Positions 28,327 to 38,545 of a DNA stretch of 44,949 nucleotides are shown here, piece by piece (position 1 is the first letter of the stretch; each line of letters begins with the position of its first letter). The stretch is from Pirellula sp. (GTDB lineage: Bacteria > Planctomycetota > Planctomycetia > Pirellulales > Pirellulaceae): positions 1 through 44,949 of the forward strand of contig JALOQZ010000002.1 in the NCBI GenBank assembly GCA_025459245.1, in the 5' to 3' direction. Position numbers and translations under genes: made by a program. A model generated the notes under the pieces. That model did not search any database and was not told the DNA's origin. It saw only the letters and a list, made by a program, of their open reading frames with translations.

Positions 28327-28429
28327 CTTTGGATCCGAGCCAGGGAGCAAACCAGTTTATGCCAAGCGATTATTGCAACTGGAATTCATCGTTGCGCCAG
28401 TATGGATACGCAAGCATTCGATACGCAAG

Positions 28430-30067
28430 CTACTTCAAATCCCGTATCGCGAAGGCTTCGAGCTGGACGAATTTTCCTTCTGCCATGCTAGCGCCACCGA
28501 TCGATACCAGGATGTTGTCGTCGACTGGTAAGAAGCGATGGAAAAAGCGAGGGGAAATGGAGCGGCCGATGAGGCTCCATTTCTTATTGGGCTCGTCCCA
28601 CTGCAGCATGTCGCCTTCATGCGTACTGACAATCAGGTGGCCGCCGAGGCTCCATCCGGCAGCGCCAAAGCCTGCCATCGATTGATCACCTAGAAGCGGC
28701 GTTGACTCTGTCCAAGATTGCGTTAAGGGATCGTAAATTGTTACCGCCTTGGTCGGGCTATTCTTATCCATGCCACCGATCACAAAGAGCTTGCCATTAT
28801 GTTCGACGGTTGCAACGGCGCGACGAACGAAGGGTGGATTGGGAATGGGCATCCATCTCGGGGTTGGGTGCGCCAAGTTCATCGCCCAAGCGGTTTCGTG
28901 CCACTTGGTTTCTCCCTTGCCTGCCATTGCCCAACCGCCGACGACGTACACATAGTCGCCGATGATCGCAGCGTCATGGCTAGAGCGAGGTTCAGGAAGA
29001 CTGGGGAGCTCCGACCAAGTTTTCGTTTTGCGATCAAATGCCTTCACCGAAGCTTGCGAATGGAGATCTTGTGGTTCCCCTGCTTTGTTCTTAGCGGAAA
29101 AGCCACCAATCAATATCAGCTTCGAGCCGTGAGCGACCATCCCGAGACCTTGAAGCCGATCTCCAGTTGCAATTTCTTTCCACTCGGGTTTTTCTGCTTG
29201 GAGGTCCAGTTCAAGCAGCTTATTCGATTGACCTTCTTCGAAGTAAGAATGGGAGTCGCCGGTGTTGCCTCCATACACATAGAGAAAGTTTTCCTGTCGA
29301 ACTGCACCAAAACTGGTGGTTGCAAAGGGAAGAGCCGGCAGCCGCCCGGAAATATGGCTGGTCGACACTTCGGGGGCTAAAAACGTAGCCGTGAAATAGG
29401 TCGACTCGGTTTCGTAGTTCGTGTCGTTGAATTTGCCTGGTTTGGGTTCCGAGGTTCCAAACACCAATCCCATGATTCCTTGACGAAGCGATTTGTCGTT
29501 GAAGGAGACTTTGCCGACCTCGTTGGTTTCCTCACTTGCAAGCTCTTCACCGGTGCTGCTATAGAGCGTTACCTTTGTCTTGCCAAATGGCTTTCCAGCA
29601 TTCCACGCATAGACATCGATGCCTGACTCCGTATCGATGATCTCGGCGAAAAGCTTTGGCAGTTTGCTCGGATCGGCGATAGGCTGCCTCGCAACATAGG
29701 GGGCGTGGCTTTGGTGCATCGAAATGTATTGAAGCCGTGTCCCTTTGTAGATTCCGTACGTGGCTTCTGCGACGAAGAGGCCATCGCGAGCGACGGGCTT
29801 ATCTGTCGCGCAACCTACCAAGTTCTCGGTTTCAACTTTGTTCAAGGCGAGTTCGCTCGCTTTGCCATCCAAGCTTAGTTCGACGAATTTCCCCTCTGCT
29901 AACGAGTCGGGCATTTTGTAGGTTTGGTCCGCGATGCCCTCGCCGAAGTAATAGATCAACTTACCTTGGTCCCCGCGGACGAGCCACGGAAAGTGCGCTT
30001 GAGCAAGACTGGGGATCGATCCGATGAAGAGTGCGAGCGTTGCCGCCCAAGAGAATGTTCGTTTCAT
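28430..30067 (-). CDS. secreted Kelch-repeat protein with N-terminal DUF4198-like domain
   Basis: Signal peptide MKRTFSWAATLALFIGSIPSLAQA; repeated YVYGGNTGD, LILIGGFSAK, YVVGGWAMA, FVIGGMDKN kelch signatures. Confidence 0.85.
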   Translation of the reverse strand: MKRTFSWAATLALFIGSIPSLAQAHFPWLVRGDQGKLIYYFGEGIADQTYKMPDSLAEGKFVELSLDGKASELALNKVETENLVGCATDKPVARDGLFVAEATYGIYKGTRLQYISMHQSHAPYVARQPIADPSKLPKLFAEIIDTESGIDVYAWNAGKPFGKTKVTLYSSTGEELASEETNEVGKVSFNDKSLRQGIMGLVFGTSEPKPGKFNDTNYETESTYFTATFLAPEVSTSHISGRLPALPFATTSFGAVRQENFLYVYGGNTGDSHSYFEEGQSNKLLELDLQAEKPEWKEIATGDRLQGLGMVAHGSKLILIGGFSAKNKAGEPQDLHSQASVKAFDRKTKTWSELPSLPEPRSSHDAAIIGDYVYVVGGWAMAGKGETKWHETAWAMNLAHPTPRWMPIPNPPFVRRAVATVEHNGKLFVIGGMDKNSPTKAVTIYDPLTQSWTESTPLLGDQSMAGFGAAGWSLGGHLIVSTHEGDMLQWDEPNKKWSLIGRSISPRFFHRFLPVDDNILVSIGGASMAEGKFVQLEAFAIRDLK

Positions 30068-30317
30068 AGCTTGAATTGGTTTCGCTAGAGAAAGAAAGGA
30101 CTCAAACAGTTTAGGGGATCCGGCTCTCTCGGGGGAGCAATAAAATTGTTGCCGTGCAGAACCTACGAGAGAGGCGGAAGCTGTGGCAGTGGGGAGGATT
30201 CACTGTTGGGAGCTTCCCTAGCTGGCTGCAGGCAAAAGAGTTGCCGATGGCTTGCGGGGTACTGCTGAACCGATCGCATTGAAGCCTTTTATGCACGGAA
30301 AGTCAATCCCCGCTATT

Positions 30318-30473
30318 CCCCTATCCTCCCCCCTGCCCTTCTGCGGCGCTCCTCCCCTGCCCTCTCTCACTCGCAACTTGGAATGGGTTATGATCTTAAC
30401 GAGGCAGGTTCTGAGGGACTCGGTCGATTCACCGAAGGCTACCCCCCCTGCCCTGCACCGCACTGCCCTACCC
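30318..30473 (-). repeat. KOPS-like GGGNAGGG cluster upstream of glpK
   Basis: CCCTNCCC on + at 30331, 30355, 30446 and 30466. Confidence 0.6.
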
Positions 30474-30507
30474 TTTCCTCCTCTCCCCCGATGTCGGATT
30501 GCATAGC

Positions 30508-32004
30508 ATGAAGTGGATATTGGCTCTCGATCAAGGTACGACGAGTTCTCGAGCGATTCTGTTCAATGTTCGCGGTGAAGTCGGCGGCGTGGCTCAAAAA
30601 GAATTTACTCAGCACTACCCACAATCGGGTTGGGTCGAGCATGATCCGACCGAGATCTGGAGTTCGCAGATCGAAGTGGCTCGGCGGGTGCTGAGCGAGA
30701 ATCAAATTGCGGCAAAAGATGTGGCTGCCATTGGGATCACCAACCAGCGCGAGACAGCCGTTGTGTGGGATCGAAAAACTGGCAAGCCGATTTATCCAGC
30801 TATTGTTTGGCAAGATCGTAGAACCGCGGGGATCTGCGATCGATTGCGGGCGGACGGGCATTCCGAGCGAATACAGCAAAAGTCAGGACTTGTGATCGAT
30901 GCCTACTTTTCTGGCACCAAGTTCCAATGGATTCTCGACCATGTCGATGGAGCTCGTGCGAAGGCCGAGGCCGGCGAGTTGGCATGTGGAACCATCGATA
31001 CTTGGTTGGTTTGGAATCTTACCAATGGAAAAGCACACTGCACCGATCCTAGCAATGCCTCCCGGACCATGCTCTTTGATTTGCACAGCCAAGATTGGGA
31101 CGACGAGCTCTTGAGTTTGCTAAGAGTTCCAAAAGCGATGCTTCCTGCGATTGTTCCGAGCAGCGGAGCAATCGCGGAGACAGCGGAGGGTATCTTCGAT
31201 GCTGCTATTCCTATTGCAGGTATTGCTGGGGACCAACAAGCTGCTTTGTTCGGGCAGAATTGCCACAAGCACGGCATGGTGAAGAACACCTACGGCACAG
31301 GGTGTTTTATGTTGATGCAAGTGGGAGAAGAAGTGAAGAACTCCAAGCATCAGCTGCTTTCGACTGTCGCTTGGCGAGCAGGTCAGAACAAGCCGATGCA
31401 CTATGCGTTGGAGGGGAGTGTTTTCATCGCAGGAGCTGCGGTGCAGTGGCTGCGAGATGGCTTGGGGCTGATCGAGTCTTCCTCGCAAGTAGAAGAATTG
31501 GCGGCGAGCGTTCCTGATACAGGAGGCGTTTATTTTGTTCCGGCATTGGCTGGATTGGGAGCTCCACACTGGGATTCCTACGCTCGAGGAACCATATGCG
31601 GTTTGACCCGAGGAACCACAAAGGCTCACTTGGCTCGCGCTGCATTAGAGGGGATTGCTTTTCAGGTAGCAGATGTGTTGGACGCAATGCGCCAAGACTC
31701 GGGGCTGCCGATCGAAGAATTGCGATGTGATGGCGGCGCCTCCGTCAATGGGCTTCTAATGCAGTTTCAAGCGGACATGCTGCAGTGCCCTGTGGTTCGC
31801 CCCAGAATTGTCGAGACAACGGCGCTTGGAGCGGCGTTTCTCGCTGGGCTGGGGGTCGGCTACTGGAAAGATATCGATGCCCTCGAAGCGACTTGGAAAT
31901 CGGAACAAGTCTTTGAGCCGAAGATGCCAATCGCTGAGGTAAAACGATTACGTGAACAGTGGGCTGAGGCCGTGCAGCGATCTATGGGTTGGGTGAAACC
32001 ATGA
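30508..32004 (+). CDS. glpK: glycerol kinase
   Basis: [80 protein letters not shown]. Confidence 0.97.
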   Translation: MKWILALDQGTTSSRAILFNVRGEVGGVAQKEFTQHYPQSGWVEHDPTEIWSSQIEVARRVLSENQIAAKDVAAIGITNQRETAVVWDRKTGKPIYPAIVWQDRRTAGICDRLRADGHSERIQQKSGLVIDAYFSGTKFQWILDHVDGARAKAEAGELACGTIDTWLVWNLTNGKAHCTDPSNASRTMLFDLHSQDWDDELLSLLRVPKAMLPAIVPSSGAIAETAEGIFDAAIPIAGIAGDQQAALFGQNCHKHGMVKNTYGTGCFMLMQVGEEVKNSKHQLLSTVAWRAGQNKPMHYALEGSVFIAGAAVQWLRDGLGLIESSSQVEELAASVPDTGGVYFVPALAGLGAPHWDSYARGTICGLTRGTTKAHLARAALEGIAFQVADVLDAMRQDSGLPIEELRCDGGASVNGLLMQFQADMLQCPVVRPRIVETTALGAAFLAGLGVGYWKDIDALEATWKSEQVFEPKMPIAEVKRLREQWAEAVQRSMGWVKP

Positions 32005-33563
32005 TAATGGGTGAGCCCGCTATCCCGAACCGCGAGTCGCAGTGGGCTCGCGTAGGGGAATCCGAGAAGGTCTGGGATGTTATTGTTATCGGAGGTGGAG
32101 CCACTGGGGCAGGGATTGCCTTGGACGCCGCGATGCGAGGTTACTCGGTGCTTTTGCTGGAAGCATATGACTTCGGCAAGGGAACCTCGAGTCGATCGAC
32201 CAAATTGGTGCATGGTGGGGTTCGGTATCTTGAACAGCTCCAATTTCAAATGGTTCGCGAGTCCTTGCGCGAACGAGGTCGGTTGCTTGTGAACGCTTCG
32301 AATACCGTTCATGAATTGGAGTTCATCATCCCGTGCCAGAGCTATTGGCAGCGATTCTTTTATGGCATCGGACTAAAACTTTACGATTTTTTAGCGATCG
32401 GGTCGAAGGCAAAACGGTCTGGGCAAGTAAGCAAAGGGGAGTTGTATCGGCGGTTGCCAGGTTTGGTGCAAGGCAAATTTGTTGGCGGGGTTTCTTATAG
32501 CGATGGCCAGTTTGATGACACCCGGCTATTGATCGATACAATCCTTGCGGCCGTGGATGCGGAGGCGTGCTGTTTAAACTACGCGAGAGTTGTCTCTCTG
32601 CAAAAGAATGCCGAGGGAAAAGTCTCTGGAGTTGTCGTGCGGGACGAAGAGACAGGGAGCAGTTACAACGTTCGCGGGCGAGTTGTGATCAATGCCACCG
32701 GACCATTCTGTGATGCTGTGCGGCAGATGGATCGACCGAATGCAAATCCATTGGTCGCTGCCAGCCAAGGGGTGCATTTGGTTTTGCCGAGATCGTTTTT
32801 TGGCGAATCCAGTGCGATGATTGTGCCGAAAACATCCGACGGTCGCGTTCTCTTTATGATTCCGTGGCTGGGTCACCTTTTGGTTGGCACCACCGATACA
32901 GCGATTCCTCGAGCAACGGAGGAGCCTGTGCCCTTTCCGGAAGAGATTCGCTTCCTTCTGGATACGATCGAGGAGTATTGTGGGCGGCGTCCGAAGCCGG
33001 AAGAGTGTCTAAGCGTATTCACCGGAATACGCCCTTTGGTGAAAGGGGATCCCAATCAAGCCACCAAGAAGCTGTCCCGCGATCACACGATCGAAGTAAG
33101 CGATACCGGATTGCTCACAATCACCGGTGGAAAGTGGACGACCTACAGGCATATGGCAGAGGATTGCGTGGATCGAATTATTCACGAGTATGGTTTGGAA
33201 AAGAAGGAATGCCATACATACGACCATCCGCTTAACCGAAAACGAGTTGTCGTCGAAATGGATCCGCAGCAGCCACTACCTCCATGGCCTCTGAGCGATA
33301 GCTCCTCTCTCGCATCGATCGTTAGCGCCAGCGATCTTTTGCGAGCCGTTCGTTTTGAGATGGCGAGAACCGTCGAAGATTTGTTGGCGCGACGTACGCG
33401 AGCGTTATTCTTGAATGCGAAGGAGGCTGTCGCGTTAGCTCCGTTTGCTGCCAAGCTTCTTGCATTGGAGCTTGGAAAGGATGGCGAATGGGAACGTCAA
33501 CAGATCGAACAATTTCTCCTTGTTGCCAATAACTATATTCCGCAGCGATTCATGCCTGAGTAG
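32001..33563 (+). CDS. glpD: glycerol-3-phosphate dehydrogenase (FAD-dependent)
   Basis: [58 protein letters not shown] overlap with the glpK stop. Confidence 0.95.
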   Translation: MIMGEPAIPNRESQWARVGESEKVWDVIVIGGGATGAGIALDAAMRGYSVLLLEAYDFGKGTSSRSTKLVHGGVRYLEQLQFQMVRESLRERGRLLVNASNTVHELEFIIPCQSYWQRFFYGIGLKLYDFLAIGSKAKRSGQVSKGELYRRLPGLVQGKFVGGVSYSDGQFDDTRLLIDTILAAVDAEACCLNYARVVSLQKNAEGKVSGVVVRDEETGSSYNVRGRVVINATGPFCDAVRQMDRPNANPLVAASQGVHLVLPRSFFGESSAMIVPKTSDGRVLFMIPWLGHLLVGTTDTAIPRATEEPVPFPEEIRFLLDTIEEYCGRRPKPEECLSVFTGIRPLVKGDPNQATKKLSRDHTIEVSDTGLLTITGGKWTTYRHMAEDCVDRIIHEYGLEKKECHTYDHPLNRKRVVVEMDPQQPLPPWPLSDSSSLASIVSASDLLRAVRFEMARTVEDLLARRTRALFLNAKEAVALAPFAAKLLALELGKDGEWERQQIEQFLLVANNYIPQRFMPE

Positions 33564-33597
33564 GTCCCTCTCCCCCTATTTGACTTTGAGAACTCTT

Positions 33598-34362
33598 ATG
33601 AACAGTTATGTGGCCGAATTCATCGGCACAATGATCTTGATCCTTTTAGGAAACGGTGTTGTCTGCAATGTGGTGCTGTCCGGCACCAAGGGAAAAGGAG
33701 CCGGGTGGATTGTGATTGCGGTGGGATGGGGGATCGCGGTTTTTTGTGGAGCGACGGTGTCGAAGGAAGGAAGCGGCGCGCATTTGAATCCGGCGTTGAC
33801 CCTTGGGTTGGTTGCTGCAGGAAAATTCTCCGCATCGTTGGCCATCGGTTATGTCTTAGCGCAAATCGCGGGAGCGATGGCGGGTGCAGCCTTGGTGTAT
33901 GGGTTTTATCGATCCCACTTCCAAGCGGAATCATCGGGCGATAGCAAGCTTGCTTGCTTCGCCACCTCCCCTGCCCTGCCCGGTCAAGTACAGGCTTTCG
34001 TTTGTGAAACGATAGCAACGTTTGCCTTGGTATTCACGATCCTGATGTTTCAGTCTGGATCTTTGATTCCAGCATCGGCTGCAAACGAGTCGGTCGGCAA
34101 AGCTGCCCCAGAAACACTCGTCGGTCTCGGTACTGTTGATTTGCTCCCTGTCACATTGCTTGTTATCGGGATCGGCCTCTCGTTAGGGGGGACCACGGGG
34201 TACGCCATCAATCCGGCGCGAGATTTTGGCCCTCGATTGGTACACGCTATTCTCCCAATTCCTGGAAAGAGAGATAGCGATTGGTCCTACGCTTGGGTAC
34301 CCATCCTCGGCCCTATCGCGGGTGGGCTGCTCGCGGCACTTCTTTATCTTGCCATCCAATAA
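33598..34362 (+). CDS. glpF: MIP-family aquaporin / glycerol uptake facilitator
   Basis: MNSYVAEFIGTMILILLGNGVVCNVVL, NPA boxes (GAHLNPALTLG, AINPARDFGPRL), third gene of a glp cluster. Confidence 0.93.
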   Translation: MNSYVAEFIGTMILILLGNGVVCNVVLSGTKGKGAGWIVIAVGWGIAVFCGATVSKEGSGAHLNPALTLGLVAAGKFSASLAIGYVLAQIAGAMAGAALVYGFYRSHFQAESSGDSKLACFATSPALPGQVQAFVCETIATFALVFTILMFQSGSLIPASAANESVGKAAPETLVGLGTVDLLPVTLLVIGIGLSLGGTTGYAINPARDFGPRLVHAILPIPGKRDSDWSYAWVPILGPIAGGLLAALLYLAIQ

Positions 34363-34380
34363 AAGGTCGGAGGAGCGGAA

Positions 34381-35610
34381 ATGTTTTGGATTTGTCTTCT
34401 AACGGCCTTATGCTTTGAATCAGGTTGGCCGGAGTTTCGGGGAGGTGTAGCTGATGGAATTTCCAGACGGGGATCTGTCCCGCTCGAGTGGAACGAAGAA
34501 AAGAACATCGCCTGGCGTGTCGATGTTCCGGGGTTAGGTTGGTCCTCTCCGGTGATTGAGGATGGGTGCATCTTTTTGACAACTGCGGTGCCAAAAGAGA
34601 AAGGGCTCTCGCTGCAAGTCTTGTCCATTTCGGAGAAAGATGGAAGTCAGCTCTGGAGCCGGGAGATTGTGAAGTTGGATAGCGCTCCCGCAATTCATGC
34701 GAAGAACAGCCACGCGAGCCCCACCCCAATCCTTCACGATGGCTTTCTTTATGTTCATTTCGGAACGAACGGAACCGCCAAAGTTTCACAAAAAAGCGGC
34801 GAATTGGTTTGGGTTTGTCGAGAGCTCCAATACACACCCGTTCATGGTTGCGGTGGGTCCCCGGTTCTTCACGACGATAAGCTGTTCATCGTTTGCGATG
34901 GCAGCCAAAACCCTTTTGTCGCAGCGATCGATGCTCGTACAGGCCGAGTGGTATGGAAGACGTCGAGGAGCGAGAGAGCGAGGATCTCGCATTCGTTTGG
35001 GACACCGAGCCTAGCGAAAGTCGGCGAGCAATGGCAACTGCTTGCACCTGGGCCAGATCATATGGCTGCTTACGACGTGAACACCGGGGCGGAGCTTTGG
35101 AAGGTCCGGGCTCCCGGCTGGTCCGTTGTCCCGAAACCGATCATCGGGCATGGTTTGGTGTTCTATAACCACGATTTCGACCATCCAGAACTTATGGCTG
35201 TCCGATTGGGAGGCGCCGGGGATCTGACAGATAGCCACGTGGTTTGGAGGCAAAAGAAGGGAGCTCCGAGCACCCCGACTCCAATCCTGATTGGAGACGA
35301 GCTTTACTATGTGTCGGATGATGGGATTGCATCCTGCGTCGATGCAAAGACCGGACAAAAACATTGGATGGAGCGCCTTGGAGGAAACTTCTCGGCGTCT
35401 CCCGTATGGGTGGGTGGGAATCTGCTCTTTATCGATGAGTCCGGAGTGGCAACTTGGGTTGAGGCCAGCAAGACCTTTCGAGTCGTGGGCAAAAACGAGC
35501 TACCGGGTAGAGCGTTTGCGACGCCCGCATTCAGCGGCGACGCCATGTTCCTGCGGACCGAAAAGTTTCTGTACAAAGTAACTAAGAGCCCATCCGACAA
35601 CCGCGGCTAG
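34381..35610 (+). CDS. PQQ-like beta-propeller repeat protein
   Basis: 409 aa; repeated VWKTSRS, AYDVNTGAELWKV, CVDAKTGQKHWMERL. Confidence 0.88.
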   Translation: MFWICLLTALCFESGWPEFRGGVADGISRRGSVPLEWNEEKNIAWRVDVPGLGWSSPVIEDGCIFLTTAVPKEKGLSLQVLSISEKDGSQLWSREIVKLDSAPAIHAKNSHASPTPILHDGFLYVHFGTNGTAKVSQKSGELVWVCRELQYTPVHGCGGSPVLHDDKLFIVCDGSQNPFVAAIDARTGRVVWKTSRSERARISHSFGTPSLAKVGEQWQLLAPGPDHMAAYDVNTGAELWKVRAPGWSVVPKPIIGHGLVFYNHDFDHPELMAVRLGGAGDLTDSHVVWRQKKGAPSTPTPILIGDELYYVSDDGIASCVDAKTGQKHWMERLGGNFSASPVWVGGNLLFIDESGVATWVEASKTFRVVGKNELPGRAFATPAFSGDAMFLRTEKFLYKVTKSPSDNRG

Positions 35611-35644
35611 CGCCAGAGCGGCTAATGGATTTCCATTAGGCTCT
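35585..35644. repeat. interspersed inverted-repeat element, copy C
   Basis: AGAGCCCATCCGACAACCGCGGCTAGCGCCAGAGCGGCTAATGGATTTCCATTAGGCTCT; outer AGAGCC/GGCTCT and inner CTAATGGA-TT-TCCATTAG dyads. Confidence 0.75.
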
Positions 35645-36500
35645 AGGGGCGATAAAGAGTGAGATTGTCGATCAGCCTCGTCGAACCGAACCTAGCTGCG
35701 ATGATCGCGACCGCGACCTCTTCGATTTGCTGCAAAGGCTCCATCGTTTGCGCATCGACTACTCGGGCGTAGTCGATGGAGTCAACCGGAGCGGCCAGCA
35801 AGACCTGCTGCATAGCCAATTCGATCTTGCCAACATCTCGCTCCCCCTGCTGCACCAATTCTTGGGCGCCCTGCAATGCTCTCCAAAGTCCCAACGCCCT
35901 GGCTCGCTCGGTGGAGCTCAAATATCGATTACGACTGCTCATCGCGAGGCCATCTGATTCTCGAATCGTATCGCACACTTCGATCCTTATCGGGAGATTC
36001 AGATCCTCTACCATGGCCCGTATCACAGCGACTTGCTGATAATCTTTGCGACCGAAGAATGCGACCTGTGCTGGAACCATCATGAATAACTTCAATACCA
36101 CGGTTGCAACTCCGCGGAAATGGCCGGGGCGAATTTCCCCTTCCCATCGCGAAGCCACAGACGGTGGCTCGATAAAGGTGGAATGCCCAGGTGCATATAT
36201 TTGTTCCGATGAAGGAACAAAGACATAATCGCAACCAGCATTATCGAGTTGCTCCAGGTCCCTTTCCAGGGTCCGTGGGTATTTGGAAAAGTCTTCGTTT
36301 GGGCCGAACTGGGTTGGATTGACGAAGATCGTTGCGACGGCAAGTTCGCAGTCTTTCTTCGCTTGCTTGACCAAGGATAGGTGCCCTGCATGCAGAGCAC
36401 CCATGGTGGGAACTAGTCCCACGGTGCGACCTGCGGATCGCTCATGGGCTAGCTGCGAGTAAATCTCGAGAGGGGTGTGAACGACTCGCACGCGATCCAT
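35643..36500 (-). CDS. panC: pantoate--beta-alanine ligase
   Basis: VGLVPTMGALHAGHLSLVKQAKKDCELAVATIFVNPTQFGPNEDFSKYPRTLERDLEQL. Confidence 0.97.
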   Translation of the reverse strand: MDRVRVVHTPLEIYSQLAHERSAGRTVGLVPTMGALHAGHLSLVKQAKKDCELAVATIFVNPTQFGPNEDFSKYPRTLERDLEQLDNAGCDYVFVPSSEQIYAPGHSTFIEPPSVASRWEGEIRPGHFRGVATVVLKLFMMVPAQVAFFGRKDYQQVAVIRAMVEDLNLPIRIEVCDTIRESDGLAMSSRNRYLSSTERARALGLWRALQGAQELVQQGERDVGKIELAMQQVLLAAPVDSIDYARVVDAQTMEPLQQIEEVAVAIIAARFGSTRLIDNLTLYRP

Positions 36501-36561
36501 CTTTCGTAAACGGTGAAAATTTTCGTGAAGACGAAGGGCGCGACTTTATTCGGGCGAGCAG

Positions 36562-37350
36562 TTACTCGCCGAAGTAAGCGACGGCATTTTGGAATAGTTT
36601 CAGGCCTTCACCATGCTCCGGCTGAACATCTCGGCGTGTCCATTGTGGGTGGTTGGTTGGGAACAAGTGCCTTTCAGGGTGAGGCATCAAACCAAAAATG
36701 CGTCCGGATGGATCGCAGATGCCGGCGACGTTCATCTCCGCTCCGTTGGGATTTGTTGGATGAGGAAGGATTGCGTCGTCGGTGAGGCCATCCGGCGAGC
36801 AATATTGAATTGCGATTTGATCGTTCGCGATCAAATGCTTTTTGGACTCGTCGTCTCGGAAGAGAAAGCGGCCTTCTGCATGTGCCATTGGGTAATAGCA
36901 CTTCTCGATACCCTTTAGGAAAACACATTTGGACGATGCTGGTTTTAAGTGAACCCAGCGATCTTCAAATCGCCCTTGTTGGTTCCAGGTCAACGTCGCT
37001 TGAGGGGTGGCGTCATCACTGTCGAAGAAGATTCCCAGGCGCATCATAATTTGGAAGCCGTTGCAGATTCCGAGCGCCAAACGGTCTTCCTGTTTAAACA
37101 TCTCCAAAACATCACCTAAGAAGGTGTGGATTTGCGTCGCCAGAATTCGACCTGCAGAGATGTCGTCGCCGTAGCTGAAGCCACCGGGGAAGCAGAGAAT
37201 CTGGAACTTGGATGCGAGTTTGCTGTTCTCGATCAGTTGGTTGACGTGGAGGCTAACCGGCTCAGCGCCGGCTAGTTCGAAGGCGTAGGCGGTCTCCTGA
37301 TCGCAGTTGGTTCCAGGGGCCCGCAACACAAGGACTCTCGGTTTCGCCAT
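36562..37350 (-). CDS. purQ: phosphoribosylformylglycinamidine synthase, glutaminase subunit
   Basis: PRVLVLRAPGTNCDQETAYAFELAGAEPVSLHVNQL, FPGGFSYGDDISAGRILATQ, LGICNGFQIMMRLG, GLMPHPERHLF. Confidence 0.95.
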   Translation of the reverse strand: MAKPRVLVLRAPGTNCDQETAYAFELAGAEPVSLHVNQLIENSKLASKFQILCFPGGFSYGDDISAGRILATQIHTFLGDVLEMFKQEDRLALGICNGFQIMMRLGIFFDSDDATPQATLTWNQQGRFEDRWVHLKPASSKCVFLKGIEKCYYPMAHAEGRFLFRDDESKKHLIANDQIAIQYCSPDGLTDDAILPHPTNPNGAEMNVAGICDPSGRIFGLMPHPERHLFPTNHPQWTRRDVQPEHGEGLKLFQNAVAYFGE

Positions 37351-37483
37351 GCCTAAATCAATTCTTCTGTCAGGAGGTTGCTGAACTAGTTTCCCGACAA
37401 TTTAACCCATTTGGCCGGCTTTGGCAGTCCAGATACAAGCGTTGTTGGAGGGCATAGCAATTGGCATGCGAGAAGCCAAGTTC

Positions 37484-38524
37484 TTACTCCACTTTCAGTT
37501 CGTCGACGTTGACATATCGGTACTTGCCCCGGTTTCGTTCTGCCAATGCCCGGATCCATCCCCCGTCTGTTTCCGGGGGGCCAGAGCGAAACTGAATCGT
37601 GTGGATCGTCGTTCCAGTGCGAGAGGCCCGTTCTTGAATGTCGTCCATTTCAGACTGGGTGATACCTGGAAGGTCGCCGTCGGTCATGAAGAAGAGGACT
37701 TCCGGTCCGTACGAAAGGCCGGTCCTGAGAGCGGGGATATGCTCCGTCCCGCCACTAGCGATGACATTCCGGACGAATTGGGTGGCCCTCCCCTTCTCCG
37801 TCTTGTCCGCCGACAAAAGCCGGTTCCGCCCTCCCCTCGCACCCGTTAAGGGGCTCGGAGATTCGTTGTAAAAGACCACTTGAAACTGGTTGCCAGGGTT
37901 TAGGCTTTCGATGCTTTGCAGAAGTTCTTTCTTTGCCAAGTAGAGAGGTGCTCCGCTCTGCGTGTTCATCGAGTCGGAGCGATCCAAAACATAGACGAAC
38001 GAAGCTCCCGTCCCTTCGACTCCAAGGAAGGTGGTGGTCGTTTGATTGATCCCTTTGCCGGCTCCGGGCCCGGAGCCTGAAAGGTTTCCTGTGCCTGTCC
38101 CGGCAGTCCCTTCTCCGAGTGCATTTTGTCCCGAACCATCTCCGTTGGCTGTTGTCTCGTTCGGGAGAATGTCGGCGACGAGTTCCTCGAGAGAGGTCGC
38201 GCCGGGGGTATCGACTTCGACCGTAGCCAGCTTTTCAGATGCTTTTGCGGAGTCTTGCGAGGCTGCCGCTGATGCGCCACCCATGAGAAAATAGTCGCTG
38301 CCGCGTCCGGTTTGATGGACGACCGCGATTCCGACGGGTCGATCCAGCTCCCCTTGGGTGCCGCGCGAGACCGGACGATATAACCACGCGATCACCAACA
38401 AAGCGATCGTGTGAAACAGACAGCTGGAGAGCCAAGCTCGGTGATCGTTCCAGTACTTCATAGTGAAGCGAGGAATCGTTCGATCGCGGCGTTGCAATAG
38501 TTCTGGGCCCGAGTTGGCTTTCAT
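37484..38524 (-). CDS. von Willebrand factor A domain protein with N-terminal TM helix
   Basis: SFVYVLDRSDSMNTQSGAPLYLAKKELLQSIESLNPGNQFQVVFYNE...VLFFMTDGDLPGIT; start may be the Met at 38461. Confidence 0.87.
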   Translation of the reverse strand: MKANSGPELLQRRDRTIPRFTMKYWNDHRAWLSSCLFHTIALLVIAWLYRPVSRGTQGELDRPVGIAVVHQTGRGSDYFLMGGASAAASQDSAKASEKLATVEVDTPGATSLEELVADILPNETTANGDGSGQNALGEGTAGTGTGNLSGSGPGAGKGINQTTTTFLGVEGTGASFVYVLDRSDSMNTQSGAPLYLAKKELLQSIESLNPGNQFQVVFYNESPSPLTGARGGRNRLLSADKTEKGRATQFVRNVIASGGTEHIPALRTGLSYGPEVLFFMTDGDLPGITQSEMDDIQERASRTGTTIHTIQFRSGPPETDGGWIRALAERNRGKYRYVNVDELKVE

Positions 38525-38545
38525 TTTTGTTTCGATCGAAGGACG

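Noticed and set aside
28405-28430. GATACGCAAGC direct repeat (two copies, 15-bp period) as CRISPR or iteron
   Set aside because: Only two short copies at the kelch gene 3' end; no array, leader or cas/rep genes.
621-33982. G-rich motifs as transcription terminators or simple G-quadruplex promoter elements
   Set aside because: They occur both inside and between genes and in no fixed orientation to genes, but in fixed orientation to position; polarity toward dif explains them better.
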